A stretch of 64,000 bases of DNA from Mesobacillus jeotgali (GTDB lineage: Bacteria; Bacillota; Bacilli; Bacillales; Cytobacillaceae), in assembly GCF_031759225.1 (NCBI RefSeq), contig NZ_CP134494.1, positions 4,276,501-4,340,500 of the forward strand, read 5' to 3'. Every line of letters begins with the position of its first letter. Position 1 is the stretch's first letter. This document shows, one piece after another, positions 56,137 to 64,000 of the stretch. The notes under the pieces are model-generated. The model was given only the letters and a program-made list of their open reading frames with translations, had not been told where the DNA came from and made no database searches. A program made the position numbers and the translations under genes.

Positions 56137-57020
56137 ATGAAAAATGTTATGTCGAATAAATACGTAATCGCCCTTTATACGCTTCCAGCATTACTTCTCA
56201 TCCTTACCCTTATCTATATTCCGATTGTATTATCAGGCTATTACGGTTTCATGGACTGGGATGGAATCGGAGAGATGACGTTTATTGGGCTGGATAACTA
56301 CATCACCCTCATCCAGGATAAAATGTTCTGGACAAGTACCTATCATTCTTTTCTTTTAGCCATTTTCTCTACAGCAAGCTTGCTGCTGTACTGTACCTGG
56401 CCATTTCCCTGGTTTTAGCCAGTAAGATTAAAGGTGCGGATCTATTAAGGAAAATCTATTTAATTCCAATGTTATTATCTTCTGTCGCCATCGCCCAGCT
56501 CTGGATGAAAATCTTCGATCCAACGAACGGTATGGCGAATAAATCACTTGAAATGTTCGGTGTGGAGAATACACCAATTTGGTTGGCAGATCCAGAAATC
56601 GCACTATACGCAATTTTCATTCCGATCATCTGGCAGTTTGCAGGGTTTTACATTCTGATTTATTATGCGGCATTGAAGAATGTACCGGACGAAATCATTG
56701 AAGCAGCAAAAATTGATGGAGCAAGCTCTTTCCAGATTGCCTATAAAATTAAACTGCCTCTGATTTCCGGAGTTTTTAAAGTGACCATCATGCTCGCAGT
56801 AGTTGGTTCACTGAAATACTTTGACTTGATTTATGTCATGACCGGCGGCGGGCCGAACGGAGCCAGTGAAGTAATGGCTTCCTATATGTACAAAGAAGCA
56901 TTTAAATTGAATAATTTCGGTTATGGCAGTGCCATCGGTTTTGGACTATTAGTGATCGCACTCTTCATGACTTGGTTAATTTCGAAACTGACGAAATCTA
57001 AAGACGATGTTCAATTTTAA
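56137..57020 (+). pseudogene. Sugar ABC permease frameshifted by a 5-bp tandem duplication
   Basis: The first frame gives a normal N-terminus (LPALLLILTLIYIPIVLSGYYGF, then FIGLDNYITLIQD) up to STASLLLY, then goes off at CTGTACTGTA (56386-56395) and stops at 56418. Removing one CTGTA unit restores LAISLVLASKIKGADLLRKIYLIPM and the remainder, with the EAA loop EIIEAAKIDGASSFQIAYKIKLP. The repaired protein would be ~292 residues, normal for a MalF/UgpA-type subunit. As sequenced, no full permease is made, so import should fail unless slippage restores the frame. Confidence 0.88.
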
Positions 57021-57034
57021 GGGAGTGAAACATA

Positions 57035-57928
57035 ATGAGCGAGGTTAGCACACAACCAGCAGCAACGACCCTTTCCGCACCCCAAAAAACAAAGAAATCT
57101 TACTTGAACAAAATCGGATTTGGATTTCTTTATCTAATATTAGGGTTATTTGCTGTCATTCAAATTTACCCATTGGTATGGCTATTATTCTTTTCATTGA
57201 AAACCAATCAAGAAGTATTCGGGATGTCACCTTTCTCCCTGCCTCAGGACCCGCAATGGGGCAACTATACAAAGGCCTGGACGTCAGGCAATATCGGGGT
57301 CTACTTCTTCAACAGCGTATGGATCACCGTTTTATCCGTTGCCCTTACAATCATCCTGGCCAGCTTCGTGACATTTGCCGTGACACGAATGAGCTGGAAG
57401 CTTAGCGGCCTTGTTCTTGGCTTATTCCTGGTCGCTTATATGATTCCATTGCATTCGACGATCATCCCTTTGTTTAATATGTACAACAACGCTAACTTAA
57501 TTGATAGCCCTGTATCGATTGTCTTATCGTATACAGCATTCAATCTGCCTTTGACGATAATGATCTTGCTCGGATTTTATAGAACCTTCCCGCGGGAGAT
57601 TGAAGAAGCTGCGGTCATGGATGGATGCTCCGTCCACAGGATTTTCTTCCAGATCACCCTGCCGATGACCGTGCCGGTTCTATCGACAACCGCCATCATC
57701 AATATGATCTACAACTGGAATGAGTTCGTATTTGTGAACACCTTCATCAGTTCAGACAATTGGAAGACGCTGACGGTTGGGATCAATAACTTCGTAGGAC
57801 AGTATTTAACAGATTGGGGAGCAATCGGAGCAACTCTAGTAATCAGTATTGTACCAATTCTTTTAGCTTTCTTGTTCTTAAGTGACAAGATTGTTGAGGG
57901 TATGGCCGCTGGGTCCGTTAAGGGTTGA
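57035..57928 (+). CDS. Sugar ABC transporter permease (second subunit)
   Basis: A 297-residue MalG-type permease: six helices, QIYPLVWLLFFSLKTNQEVF near the start, and the EAA loop EIEEAAVMDGCSVHRIFFQITLP. Partner of the frameshifted permease 14 bp upstream. No ATPase gene is in the cluster; such sugar importers in Bacillus borrow a shared MsmK/MsmX-type ATPase (known), possibly the UgpC-like one or another outside the window. AGGGAGTG before the ATG. Confidence 0.88.
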   Translation: MSEVSTQPAATTLSAPQKTKKSYLNKIGFGFLYLILGLFAVIQIYPLVWLLFFSLKTNQEVFGMSPFSLPQDPQWGNYTKAWTSGNIGVYFFNSVWITVLSVALTIILASFVTFAVTRMSWKLSGLVLGLFLVAYMIPLHSTIIPLFNMYNNANLIDSPVSIVLSYTAFNLPLTIMILLGFYRTFPREIEEAAVMDGCSVHRIFFQITLPMTVPVLSTTAIINMIYNWNEFVFVNTFISSDNWKTLTVGINNFVGQYLTDWGAIGATLVISIVPILLAFLFLSDKIVEGMAAGSVKG

Positions 57929-57965
57929 TATGGGAAAACAATAGAATTCTTGATAAGAAGTAATT

Positions 57966-58014
57966 AGACTGTAGACACACTCCATGAAATGGAGCTGTCT
58001 ACAGTCTTTATTTT
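57966..58014 (+). terminator. Terminator of the transporter operon
   Basis: AGACTGTAGACA/TGTCTACAGTCT with an inner TCCAT/ATGGA stem, then TTTATTTT. Confidence 0.8.
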
Positions 58015-58029
58015 GATTTGAGGTAAAAT

Positions 58030-58170
58030 GGGGCTGTTGATTTCCGTTCCAGGCGCTTCGCTTTCCGCGGGGCGGGCGGTGAGCCTCCTCGGCGCTACTA
58101 GCGCCTGTGGGGTCTCACCTTCCCGCTGATCCCGCAGGAGTCTACGCGCCTTCCACTCCAATCAACAGGA
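58030..58170. repeat. Interspersed repeat element (GGGGCTGTTGATTTCC...AATCAACAGG)
   Basis: A 141-bp, GC-rich (locally unlike its surroundings) element with imperfect inverted ends CTGTTGATT/AATCAACAG and internal stems such as GGCGCT/AGCGCC. A degenerate relative is at 6046-6210. This type of element recurs in Bacillaceae intergenic regions. It has no coding potential. The rest of the gap 58171-58388 shows nothing I can name. Confidence 0.7.
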
Positions 58171-58388
58171 CTTTATAACTTTTTTCGGAGCAGTATGAAA
58201 GCTCACTATAAATAGACTTATATAGTGCATGAGTAGTTGGATGTTACTAAAAGACTTCACTCGAGCCAATTAGATTGGCTTGTTTTTAGTCACCTGCTCC
58301 ACGCTCCAATAGACATAAAAAAACAACGGGATTGTTTACAAATTCTCTGCAAACCTTCCCATTGGATCCTTATCACGACAAATATTTT

Positions 58389-59012
58389 TTACTCTGTTAC
58401 CCTTCTTTTCCTATCCATCTTCCCGAAAACGAGATAGGCTGCGGACATGATGATGGCTGCTATGAGGCTGCCGCCGAAGAAGAAGCCTAATGCAGGAATG
58501 AATTTTACGACGAATAGCACTGCGACGATGCCTGCGATCATCACGATATTCTCAATCGGGCTGATCAGCATCATCAGGAATGAGTTCTTAACGATCTGGA
58601 ACCACTTCAACTCAAAATGGACATATACCGGAAATAGATAGAGTATAGTCATGATGGCAGCAAACATGAACAGATAGATCGGGATCTGGATGACACTTGT
58701 AAAGCCGGTTCCTGACCGTTCAACGAAAACCAGGTTAAAAACAATAAGCCCAACGACTGCTGCTACCAGCAATCCTAATCCATTGCTGCGGAAAAACTCC
58801 GATTTCCAGGTTGTCCAAAAGGTCCGAAAAATCGGGATTTCTGTTTCCCCTTTCAACCACTTTCGAATGATCGTGAACATCGAAATCGTCGCCGGGAAAA
58901 ACCCCAGGACAATGAGCCCCGCCAGAGAGAAGCCAATCCACAAAAGATTTATATAGGCAAATTTCGTTATCCATTCCGTAGCTGCAAAAGCCCGATTTGA
59001 TAATGTATTCAT
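58389..59012 (-). CDS. YesL-type DUF624 membrane protein
   Basis: A 207-residue protein with about five membrane helices: WITKFAYINLLWIGFSLAGL, FPATISMFTIIRKWLKGE, FRTFWTTWKSEFFRSNGLG, then HFELKWFQIVKNSFLMMLISP. This is DUF624 (YesL), regularly found beside YesM/YesN systems and sugar ABC importers. The biochemical role is unknown; a helper of uptake or sensing is inferred from context. Here it is convergent to the transporter operon. Confidence 0.85.
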   Translation of the reverse strand: MNTLSNRAFAATEWITKFAYINLLWIGFSLAGLIVLGFFPATISMFTIIRKWLKGETEIPIFRTFWTTWKSEFFRSNGLGLLVAAVVGLIVFNLVFVERSGTGFTSVIQIPIYLFMFAAIMTILYLFPVYVHFELKWFQIVKNSFLMMLISPIENIVMIAGIVAVLFVVKFIPALGFFFGGSLIAAIIMSAAYLVFGKMDRKRRVTE

Positions 59013-59283
59013 CCAATCCCTCCAACCAAACCCTTAGCAGGTCATTCCATTCATATATCCCTTTAGCAAAAAAGTCTAAAACCATATTACTTGTTTTGTC
59101 CGGAATAACCCCTGCTAATATTATAAAACAGTTTGACTAAGCAACCACCGCTTAGAATCACAAAAGAAAGCACAAATTTATTTTTGTGCAGCGATTTATT
59201 GCCAAAAGGGCTGCAGATTGTTCATTCCAGCACACTTCTACTCTTCTATTTAGTTAGGAAAGATTCCATTCTGGCTCTTAGAT

Positions 59284-59750
59284 ACCCTTATGCGAACCTT
59301 TCCCTCACATAAGGGTACCGTTCGTGCCCATAGAGACCCTTATACAGCACTTTTCCTCCTCATAAGGGTACCGTTCGTACCCATAGAGACCCTTATGAAG
59401 CACTTTTCCTCCTCATAAGGGTACCGTTCGTACCCATAGAGACCCTTATGCAGCACTTTTCCTCCTCATAAGGGTACCGTTCGTACCCATAGTGACCCTT
59501 ATGCAACACTTTTCCTCCTCATAAGGGTACCGTTCGCACCCATAGAGACCCTTATGCGGCACTTTTCCTCCTCATAAGGGCACCGTTCGTACCTATAGAA
59601 ACCCTTATGAAGCACTTTTCCTCCTCATATGGGTACCGTTTGAACCTATAGAGACCCTTATGCAGCACTTTCCCTCCTCATAAGGGTACCGTTCCTACCT
59701 ATAGAGACCCTTATGCGGCACTTTTCCTCCTCATAAGGGCACCGTTCGCC
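59284..59750. repeat. Nine-unit tandem array of 53-bp hairpin repeats
   Basis: Units start with ACCCTTATG at 59284, 59336, 59389, 59442, 59495, 59548, 59601, 59654 and 59707 (period 53, first step 52). In each, ACCCTTATG pairs with CATAAGGGT across AGCACTTTTCCTCCT, then a linker ACCGTTCGTACCCATAGAG. Most differences between units are single bases, several in the linker and the three bases after TTATG. No start/stop pattern suggests coding. It lies between the convergent ends-and-starts of yesL (58389-59012) and the aldo-keto reductase stop (59785). 59013-59283 holds nothing else recognisable. Confidence 0.9.
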
Positions 59751-59784
59751 TGATTATTTTAATTGTTTCACACTTCATGCTCTA

Positions 59785-60768
59785 TCAGTAAGGCCCTCTG
59801 ATAAAATCTTTCACATTCTCCTGATAAAAACGCTGGATTGTCTGCAGTTCTTCTTCTGAGAATGGTTCTGTCTCCAATGTTCCGAGATTATCCTTCACTT
59901 GATCGATGTTCTTAAATCCTGGAATGATGCAGGTAATTTCTTTCTGGTCAAGAATCCAGCGCAACGCTGCACTTGCCATCGATTGGCGTTCTTCTGCAAT
60001 CCATTTCAGCTCGTCGGCCAGTTCGACGCCCTTCTTGAACCCAAGGCCGGCAAATGTTTCTCCGACATTAAAGGCTTCTCCATTTTCATTGAAGCGGCGG
60101 TGGTCATCCTCTTCAAATACATGCCCTGCCGTAAATTTACCAGTCAGCAGCCCGCTTGCAAGCGGCAATCTCACCAACAGTCCTACCTCTTTTTGATAAG
60201 CCTGTGGGATCAATGTTTCCAGCGGCTTTTGGCGGAACATATTAAAGATGATCTGCAGGCTTTTGACGTTTGGATTTTCGAGGCTGATCAGCCCTTCTTC
60301 CACTGTTTCGACACTGACTCCATAGTGACGGATTTTCCCTTCTGCCTGAAGACGGTCGAGCACTTCAAACACACTGCCATCCCTCAGAATCTCAGTAGCC
60401 GGGCAATGGATTTGATACAAATCGATTGCTTCCCTGTTCAAACGGCGGAGACTATCTTCGCAATAAGACCTGACTGTTTCATAGCTGTAGTTTTTCGGAT
60501 CGAAGATGTCACCCTGACGGCAGAACTTTGTTGCGATATGAATCTGGTCTTCCTTGCCTTTGGTGGCCTTCGCCAACAACTCTTCACTATGGCCATCCCC
60601 ATAAACATCGGCTGTATCGAAGAAATTGACACCCTGGTCAATCGCGTACTCCAGTGATCTTAACGCTTCTTCATCATTCGTCTTGCCCCACGACCCACCG
60701 ATTGCCCATGTCCCAAAACTCACTTCACTGATCTTTATCCCGGTATTTCCTAATTCACGGTACTTCAT
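59785..60768 (-). CDS. Aldo/keto reductase
   Basis: A 327-residue TIM-barrel NADPH-dependent reductase with FFDTADVYGDGHSEELL (catalytic Asp and Tyr), IATKF (Lys), LYQIHCPA (His) and the cofactor-binding C-terminus IPGFKNIDQVKDNL. Reduces sugars or aldehydes; substrate unknown. It lies 12 bp after the aldose epimerase gene on the same strand and is likely cotranscribed with the xylose genes. Confidence 0.88.
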   Translation of the reverse strand: MKYRELGNTGIKISEVSFGTWAIGGSWGKTNDEEALRSLEYAIDQGVNFFDTADVYGDGHSEELLAKATKGKEDQIHIATKFCRQGDIFDPKNYSYETVRSYCEDSLRRLNREAIDLYQIHCPATEILRDGSVFEVLDRLQAEGKIRHYGVSVETVEEGLISLENPNVKSLQIIFNMFRQKPLETLIPQAYQKEVGLLVRLPLASGLLTGKFTAGHVFEEDDHRRFNENGEAFNVGETFAGLGFKKGVELADELKWIAEERQSMASAALRWILDQKEITCIIPGFKNIDQVKDNLGTLETEPFSEEELQTIQRFYQENVKDFIRGPY

Positions 60769-60780
60769 TTCATCATCTCC

Positions 60781-61815
60781 TTATTCCAATCCAAATTTAT
60801 ACTTTGTGATAGACGCGTACATCTCCCCTTTGTCGAGAACCATCGATGGAAAATGAGGATGATGTATGCTATCAGGATAGTTTTGTGTTTCGAGACAGAT
60901 TCCCAAATGCTTTCTGGAAGGAACGCCTCTGAAGCTTCCTTCCTCTTTTAGAGAATTGCCCGAGTACACAACAACAGCAGGTTCATCCGTTTCAACCGTC
61001 AGGGTACGCCCGCTTTCTGGGTCCTTCAGAACAATCTCAAGATCATGATTTTTATCTAATAGAAAGGGATGGTCATATCCATGCCCCACGAGAACATTTT
61101 GTGGGTGATTTGATTCTGCTCCCGTTTTTACAATCCCACCCTTTGTAAAATCAAATGGCGTATCTTCGACATCCAAAACACTGCCGGTCGGCAGGAATTC
61201 CTCGTCCAGCTCAAGAAAACGCGAACTTTTCAGTTGTAAAGAATGCTCTAAAACATCCCGTTTCAAATTGCCGCTCAAATTAAAATACGAATGATTAGTG
61301 ACAGTAAGCAGTGTCTTTTGGTCCGTTTGCGCCCGATACTGGATCGATAATTCATTGTCATTATTCAGTCTGTAAATTATTTCTATGTACAGATTTCCAG
61401 GATAGCCTTCGTCGCCGTCCTTACTCATATAGGAAAACAGAACCCCGTCATCAATGACCTTTGCATCCCATACCACCTTGTCAAAGCCCTTCAATCCGCC
61501 ATGGAGATGGTTGGTGTTATCGTTTTGGGCCAGAGTAAAACTTTTACCATCCAGTTCAAAACTGCCGCCTTTTAGGCGTCCTGCCACCCTCCCGACTACA
61601 GCACCTAGGAAGTAAGGGTCGTTCAAATACTCATCAAGTGTGTCATGGCCAAGAACTATATTTTCAAATTCCCCATCTCGATCGGGAACATTCATTTTCG
61701 TGATGATACAGCCATAATTAATGGCCTTAACTTCCATCCCGTGGTCATTTTTCAAAGTAAATGAATATACAGGAAGGCTGCCGATTTGGCCAAATCTTTC
61801 TTTCAAGACTTCCAT
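60781..61815 (-). CDS. galM: Aldose 1-epimerase
   Basis: A 344-residue enzyme: INYGCIITKMNVPDR, FLGAVVGRVAGRLKGG, NDNTNHLHGGLKGFDK (catalytic His), VTNHSYFNLSG (second His), GHGYDHPFLL, CLETQNYPDSIHHPHFPS (Glu base). It interconverts alpha and beta sugar anomers and feeds xylose isomerase or other sugar steps. I chose ATG 61815 with GAGGAGG upstream; a 12-codon longer frame has no site. Follows xylB after a small hairpin. Confidence 0.9.
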   Translation of the reverse strand: MEVLKERFGQIGSLPVYSFTLKNDHGMEVKAINYGCIITKMNVPDRDGEFENIVLGHDTLDEYLNDPYFLGAVVGRVAGRLKGGSFELDGKSFTLAQNDNTNHLHGGLKGFDKVVWDAKVIDDGVLFSYMSKDGDEGYPGNLYIEIIYRLNNDNELSIQYRAQTDQKTLLTVTNHSYFNLSGNLKRDVLEHSLQLKSSRFLELDEEFLPTGSVLDVEDTPFDFTKGGIVKTGAESNHPQNVLVGHGYDHPFLLDKNHDLEIVLKDPESGRTLTVETDEPAVVVYSGNSLKEEGSFRGVPSRKHLGICLETQNYPDSIHHPHFPSMVLDKGEMYASITKYKFGLE

Positions 61816-61837
61816 GCAGATCCTCCTCTCTTTTTTA

Positions 61838-61862
61838 AAAGAAAGCCCCACATTAAGTGGGG
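61838..61862 (-). terminator. Weak hairpin between xylB and galM
   Basis: CCCCAC/GTGGGG with a 5-nt loop, then CTTTCTTTT on the minus strand, just past the xylB stop. Likely partial termination inside the operon. Confidence 0.5.
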
Positions 61863-61866
61863 AATG

Positions 61867-63366
61867 TTATTTCCTGAATTCTTTTAACTGTTCATTAAGC
61901 GTCTTGGTCTGTGTGTATACATCCTGATAGATTGAAAAGAGCTTCTTATATTGTTCAACATTTTCCGGAATTGGCTCATATGTTTTAGAGACTTGAATGA
62001 ATGCTTTTGTGCACTCCTTCAGTGATGAAAACCAGCCGCAGCCATATGCAGCGAGCATGGCCGCTCCCATTCCAGGTCCCTGTTCACTTGCCAGCTTCTC
62101 AATTTTCGCATTGAAGATATCTGCCTGCATTTGCAGCCATGTTTCGTTTTTAGCTCCGCCGCCGATGGAGATGATGGAATCAATCGTCTTTCCGCTGCTT
62201 CTGAAGATCTCAATGGATTCATTCAATGAGAAAGTGATTCCCTCAAGCACCGCGCGTGCAAAGTGCTTCCGTTCATGTGAAGCATCGATGCCAATAAAGC
62301 TGCCGCGGATCGCTGAGTCGGCATGCGGTGTTCTCTCCCCGACGATATAAGGGGTAAATAACAGTCCGTTGCTGCCGGCTGGCACTTCATCCACTCCCGC
62401 TAAAAACTGTTCAAAGTTTTCCTCTTTTGCAAAGGTATCCTTGAACCAGCTTAAGCTGTAACCTGCTGCCAGTGTCACGCCCATTGTGTAGTAAGCATTC
62501 TCTTCCCCATGGTTAAAATAATGAACCTTTCCTGCAAAATCGAGGTCATTTCTTTCTTCATAAGATAGAACTACACCAGAGGTTCCGATGCTGCATAGGC
62601 TTTTTCCTTCCGTTAAAATCCCGGAGCCAATTGCACCGCAAGCATTATCTGCTCCGCCTGCAAACACTTTTGTTCCTTCTGTTAATCCGGTTGACTTCGA
62701 AAATTCAGATGAAATGGTGCCAACGAATTCATGGGATTCCACCAATGGAGGACAGAAGTCAGTTGTAAGTCCAAATGCAGTGAGGATTTCCTGGCTCCAT
62801 TGACGCTCAGCCACGTTCAACAACAAAGTACCGGCAGCATCCGAGTATTCCATCTGAATCTCCCCGGTAATACGGTAGCGCAAATAATCTTTAGGCAGCA
62901 TAAAAGTGCTCGCACATTCAAATACTTGCGGTTCATTTTCTTTTACCCAGAGGATCTTTGGCAGAGTGAATCCTTCCAATGCAGGATTCTTCGTTACCTC
63001 TAAAAGCCTCTCCTTGCCAACAACACTGTAAATCTCCTCACATTGCTTCGTTGTTCTTGTATCATTCCATAAAATCGCATTCCGTAATACCTGATGTTTT
63101 TCGTCCAATAAGACAAGTCCGTGCATCTGCCCGGAAAAACTGATGCCTTCAATTTCATTGGCATCTCCATCAAATTCCTCTAGTAGTTCAGCAAGGCCCT
63201 CAGTGGTTTTATCAACCCATTCCTCAGGGTTTTGTTCACTGTAACCTGACTTCTCAATGATAAGGGGATAAGATTTAGAAACTTCCTTACACACTTCTCC
63301 ATTTTGATTGACCAGCAGTATCTTAACAGCACTAGTACCAAGATCCACTCCGATGACGTATTTCAT
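61867..63366 (-). CDS. xylB: Xylulokinase
   Basis: A 499-residue FGGY kinase: IGVDLGTSAVKILLV, FSGQMHGLVLLD, LWNDTRT, LPKDYLRYRITG, GGADNACGAIGSG, IGTSGVVLSY, ISIGGGAKNETWLQMQADIF. It phosphorylates D-xylulose for the pentose phosphate pathway. GGAGGATC precedes the ATG. Downstream of xylA, separated by ~120 bp with a hairpin. Confidence 0.95.
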   Translation of the reverse strand: MKYVIGVDLGTSAVKILLVNQNGEVCKEVSKSYPLIIEKSGYSEQNPEEWVDKTTEGLAELLEEFDGDANEIEGISFSGQMHGLVLLDEKHQVLRNAILWNDTRTTKQCEEIYSVVGKERLLEVTKNPALEGFTLPKILWVKENEPQVFECASTFMLPKDYLRYRITGEIQMEYSDAAGTLLLNVAERQWSQEILTAFGLTTDFCPPLVESHEFVGTISSEFSKSTGLTEGTKVFAGGADNACGAIGSGILTEGKSLCSIGTSGVVLSYEERNDLDFAGKVHYFNHGEENAYYTMGVTLAAGYSLSWFKDTFAKEENFEQFLAGVDEVPAGSNGLLFTPYIVGERTPHADSAIRGSFIGIDASHERKHFARAVLEGITFSLNESIEIFRSSGKTIDSIISIGGGAKNETWLQMQADIFNAKIEKLASEQGPGMGAAMLAAYGCGWFSSLKECTKAFIQVSKTYEPIPENVEQYKKLFSIYQDVYTQTKTLNEQLKEFRK

Positions 63367-63391
63367 CGAGATCCTCCTATTCGATAGAAAT

Positions 63392-63455
63392 GGGGCTGTC
63401 TAACAGGGCTGGTCCTCACTGCGAGGATTTACCACTTCGTTATTTAGACAACCCC
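63392..63455 (-). other. Long hairpin between xylA and xylB
   Basis: GGGGCTGTCTAA (63392-63403) pairs with TTAGACAACCCC (63444-63455), one wobble, closing a 40-nt region. No T-run follows on the minus strand, so it is more likely an mRNA-processing or stability structure than a terminator. Confidence 0.6.
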
Positions 63456-63486
63456 AATGCTTATGTTTGTATTATACTTTTACGAA

Positions 63487-64000
63487 TTAAAGTGTTTCCA
63501 GCAGGTATTGATTGATCACTGCTTTTAAGCGTTCCGTTCTGCCAGATTGGTTCTTAATTTCGGTTAACTGATGAGCGTACTCTTCAAGTTCACGGAAGTT
63601 TGTCTTGCCTTCTGCGATTTTCAAGCCGATTCCTGTTGTATAACTGCTGTAGCGCTCTTCAACGAAGCTATCAAGAACTTTATCTTCAATTAATTTGTTT
63701 GCTACTTTCAGGCCGATTGCAAATGCATCCATTCCTGCAATGTGTGCGTGGAAAAGATCTTCCGGCTCGAAAGAACCTCTTCTTACTTTAGCATCAAAGT
63801 TCAAGCCGCCGCTTCCAAGGCCGCCATTTTTCAGGATCTCATACATTGCTAGTGTGTTTGTATACAAATCTGTTGGGAATTCATCTGTATCCCAGCCAAG
63901 CAGTGTATCACCCTGGTTGGCATCCACTGAACCAAGCATTCCGTTGATGCGTGCTGTTCTTAGTTCGTGCTCAAAAGTGTGGCCGGCAAGTGTAGCGTGG
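63487..64000 (-). CDS. xylA: Xylose isomerase, C-terminal part (cut by window end)
   Basis: About 170 C-terminal residues, open at the window edge. [22 protein letters not shown] start region, [20 protein letters not shown] (metal-binding Asp residues), [31 protein letters not shown] are diagnostic for group II xylose isomerase. It converts xylose to xylulose ahead of XylB. The gene begins outside the window, so its promoter and any xylR operator are not visible. Confidence 0.95.
   Translation of the reverse strand, partial: HATLAGHTFEHELRTARINGMLGSVDANQGDTLLGWDTDEFPTDLYTNTLAMYEILKNGGLGSGGLNFDAKVRRGSFEPEDLFHAHIAGMDAFAIGLKVANKLIEDKVLDSFVEERYSSYTTGIGLKIAEGKTNFRELEEYAHQLTEIKNQSGRTERLKAVINQYLLETL

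Noticed and set aside
59284..59750. CRISPR array
   Set aside because: The full 53-bp unit repeats, including the linker; there are no unique spacers and no cas genes in the window.

Overview
The window comes from a low-to-mid GC, endospore-former-type Firmicute, most likely Bacillaceae of the Mesobacillus/Cytobacillus/Neobacillus kind. This rests on AGGAGG-type ribosome sites, frequent TTG/GTG starts, a ComK homologue, an XpaC-TelA pair, a YesM/YesN two-component pair and a class D sortase with LPxTA substrates. Species cannot be fixed from sequence alone. No rRNA or tRNA gene was recognised.

Layout. 1-2.3 kb: an LTA-synthase-family sulfatase. 2.3-5.8 kb (minus): an array of orphan polymorphic-toxin immunity genes (two SUFU, one DUF4304-like, one SMI1/KNR4) with one decayed member and no toxin. 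6.0-11.4 kb: a degenerate interspersed repeat, a secreted protein built of fifteen ~92-residue repeats, and a small anchored protein. 12-14.2 kb: telA and xpaC. 14.3-20.5 kb: a 2050-residue wall-anchored protein (lamin-tail, OB-fold, PHP, CARDB, LPETA). 20.7-23.2 kb: HupE/UreJ protein, SH3-NlpC/P60 hydrolase, small membrane protein. 23.3-28.7 kb: a Ugp-type glycerol-3-phosphate ABC operon and a divergent lipoprotein glycerophosphodiesterase. 28.7-29.4 kb: an IS200/IS605 element. 29.6-32.9 kb (minus): a putative type VII secreted, glycine-zipper toxin followed by three tandem paralogous three-helix membrane proteins (candidate immunity) and a possible secretion chaperone. 33.1-35.5 kb: glpK, then a fourth membrane paralogue behind a ghost of the toxin locus. 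35.6-37.7 kb: a comK homologue divergent from a SigH-like sigma factor, then an IDEAL-domain gene. 37.8-46 kb: lipoprotein amidase, secreted 5'-nucleotidase, pgaC-pgaD, an LPNTA acidic surface protein with its class D sortase, and an M14 peptidase. 46-49.5 kb: VanZ-like and DUF6241-like genes, a complete IS1182 element and a small membrane protein. 49.7-64 kb: a xylan/xylose region (deacetylase, GH10 xylanase, YesM/YesN, sugar ABC transporter, YesL, aldo-keto reductase, aldose epimerase, xylB, partial xylA).

How the parts fit. The xylan region is a nearly complete pathway: secreted xylanase, oligosaccharide sensing and uptake, then xylose isomerase and xylulokinase. Two components are broken in this sequence: the sensor kinase has an in-frame TAA just before its phospho-acceptor motif, and the first permease is frameshifted by a 5-bp tandem duplication. 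The ugp operon and glpK, 6 kb apart, carry look-alike leader terminators preceded by the same GTGAYGGAGWC motif, which suggests shared antitermination, probably by GlpP. The LPETA and LPNTA proteins probably share the sortase at 43.7 kb.

The most promising less-described items are the glycine-zipper toxin with its expanded immunity family and ghost locus, a nine-unit 53-bp hairpin tandem array at 59.3-59.75 kb, and the comK/sigma intergenic region carrying three ComK-type AT-boxes.
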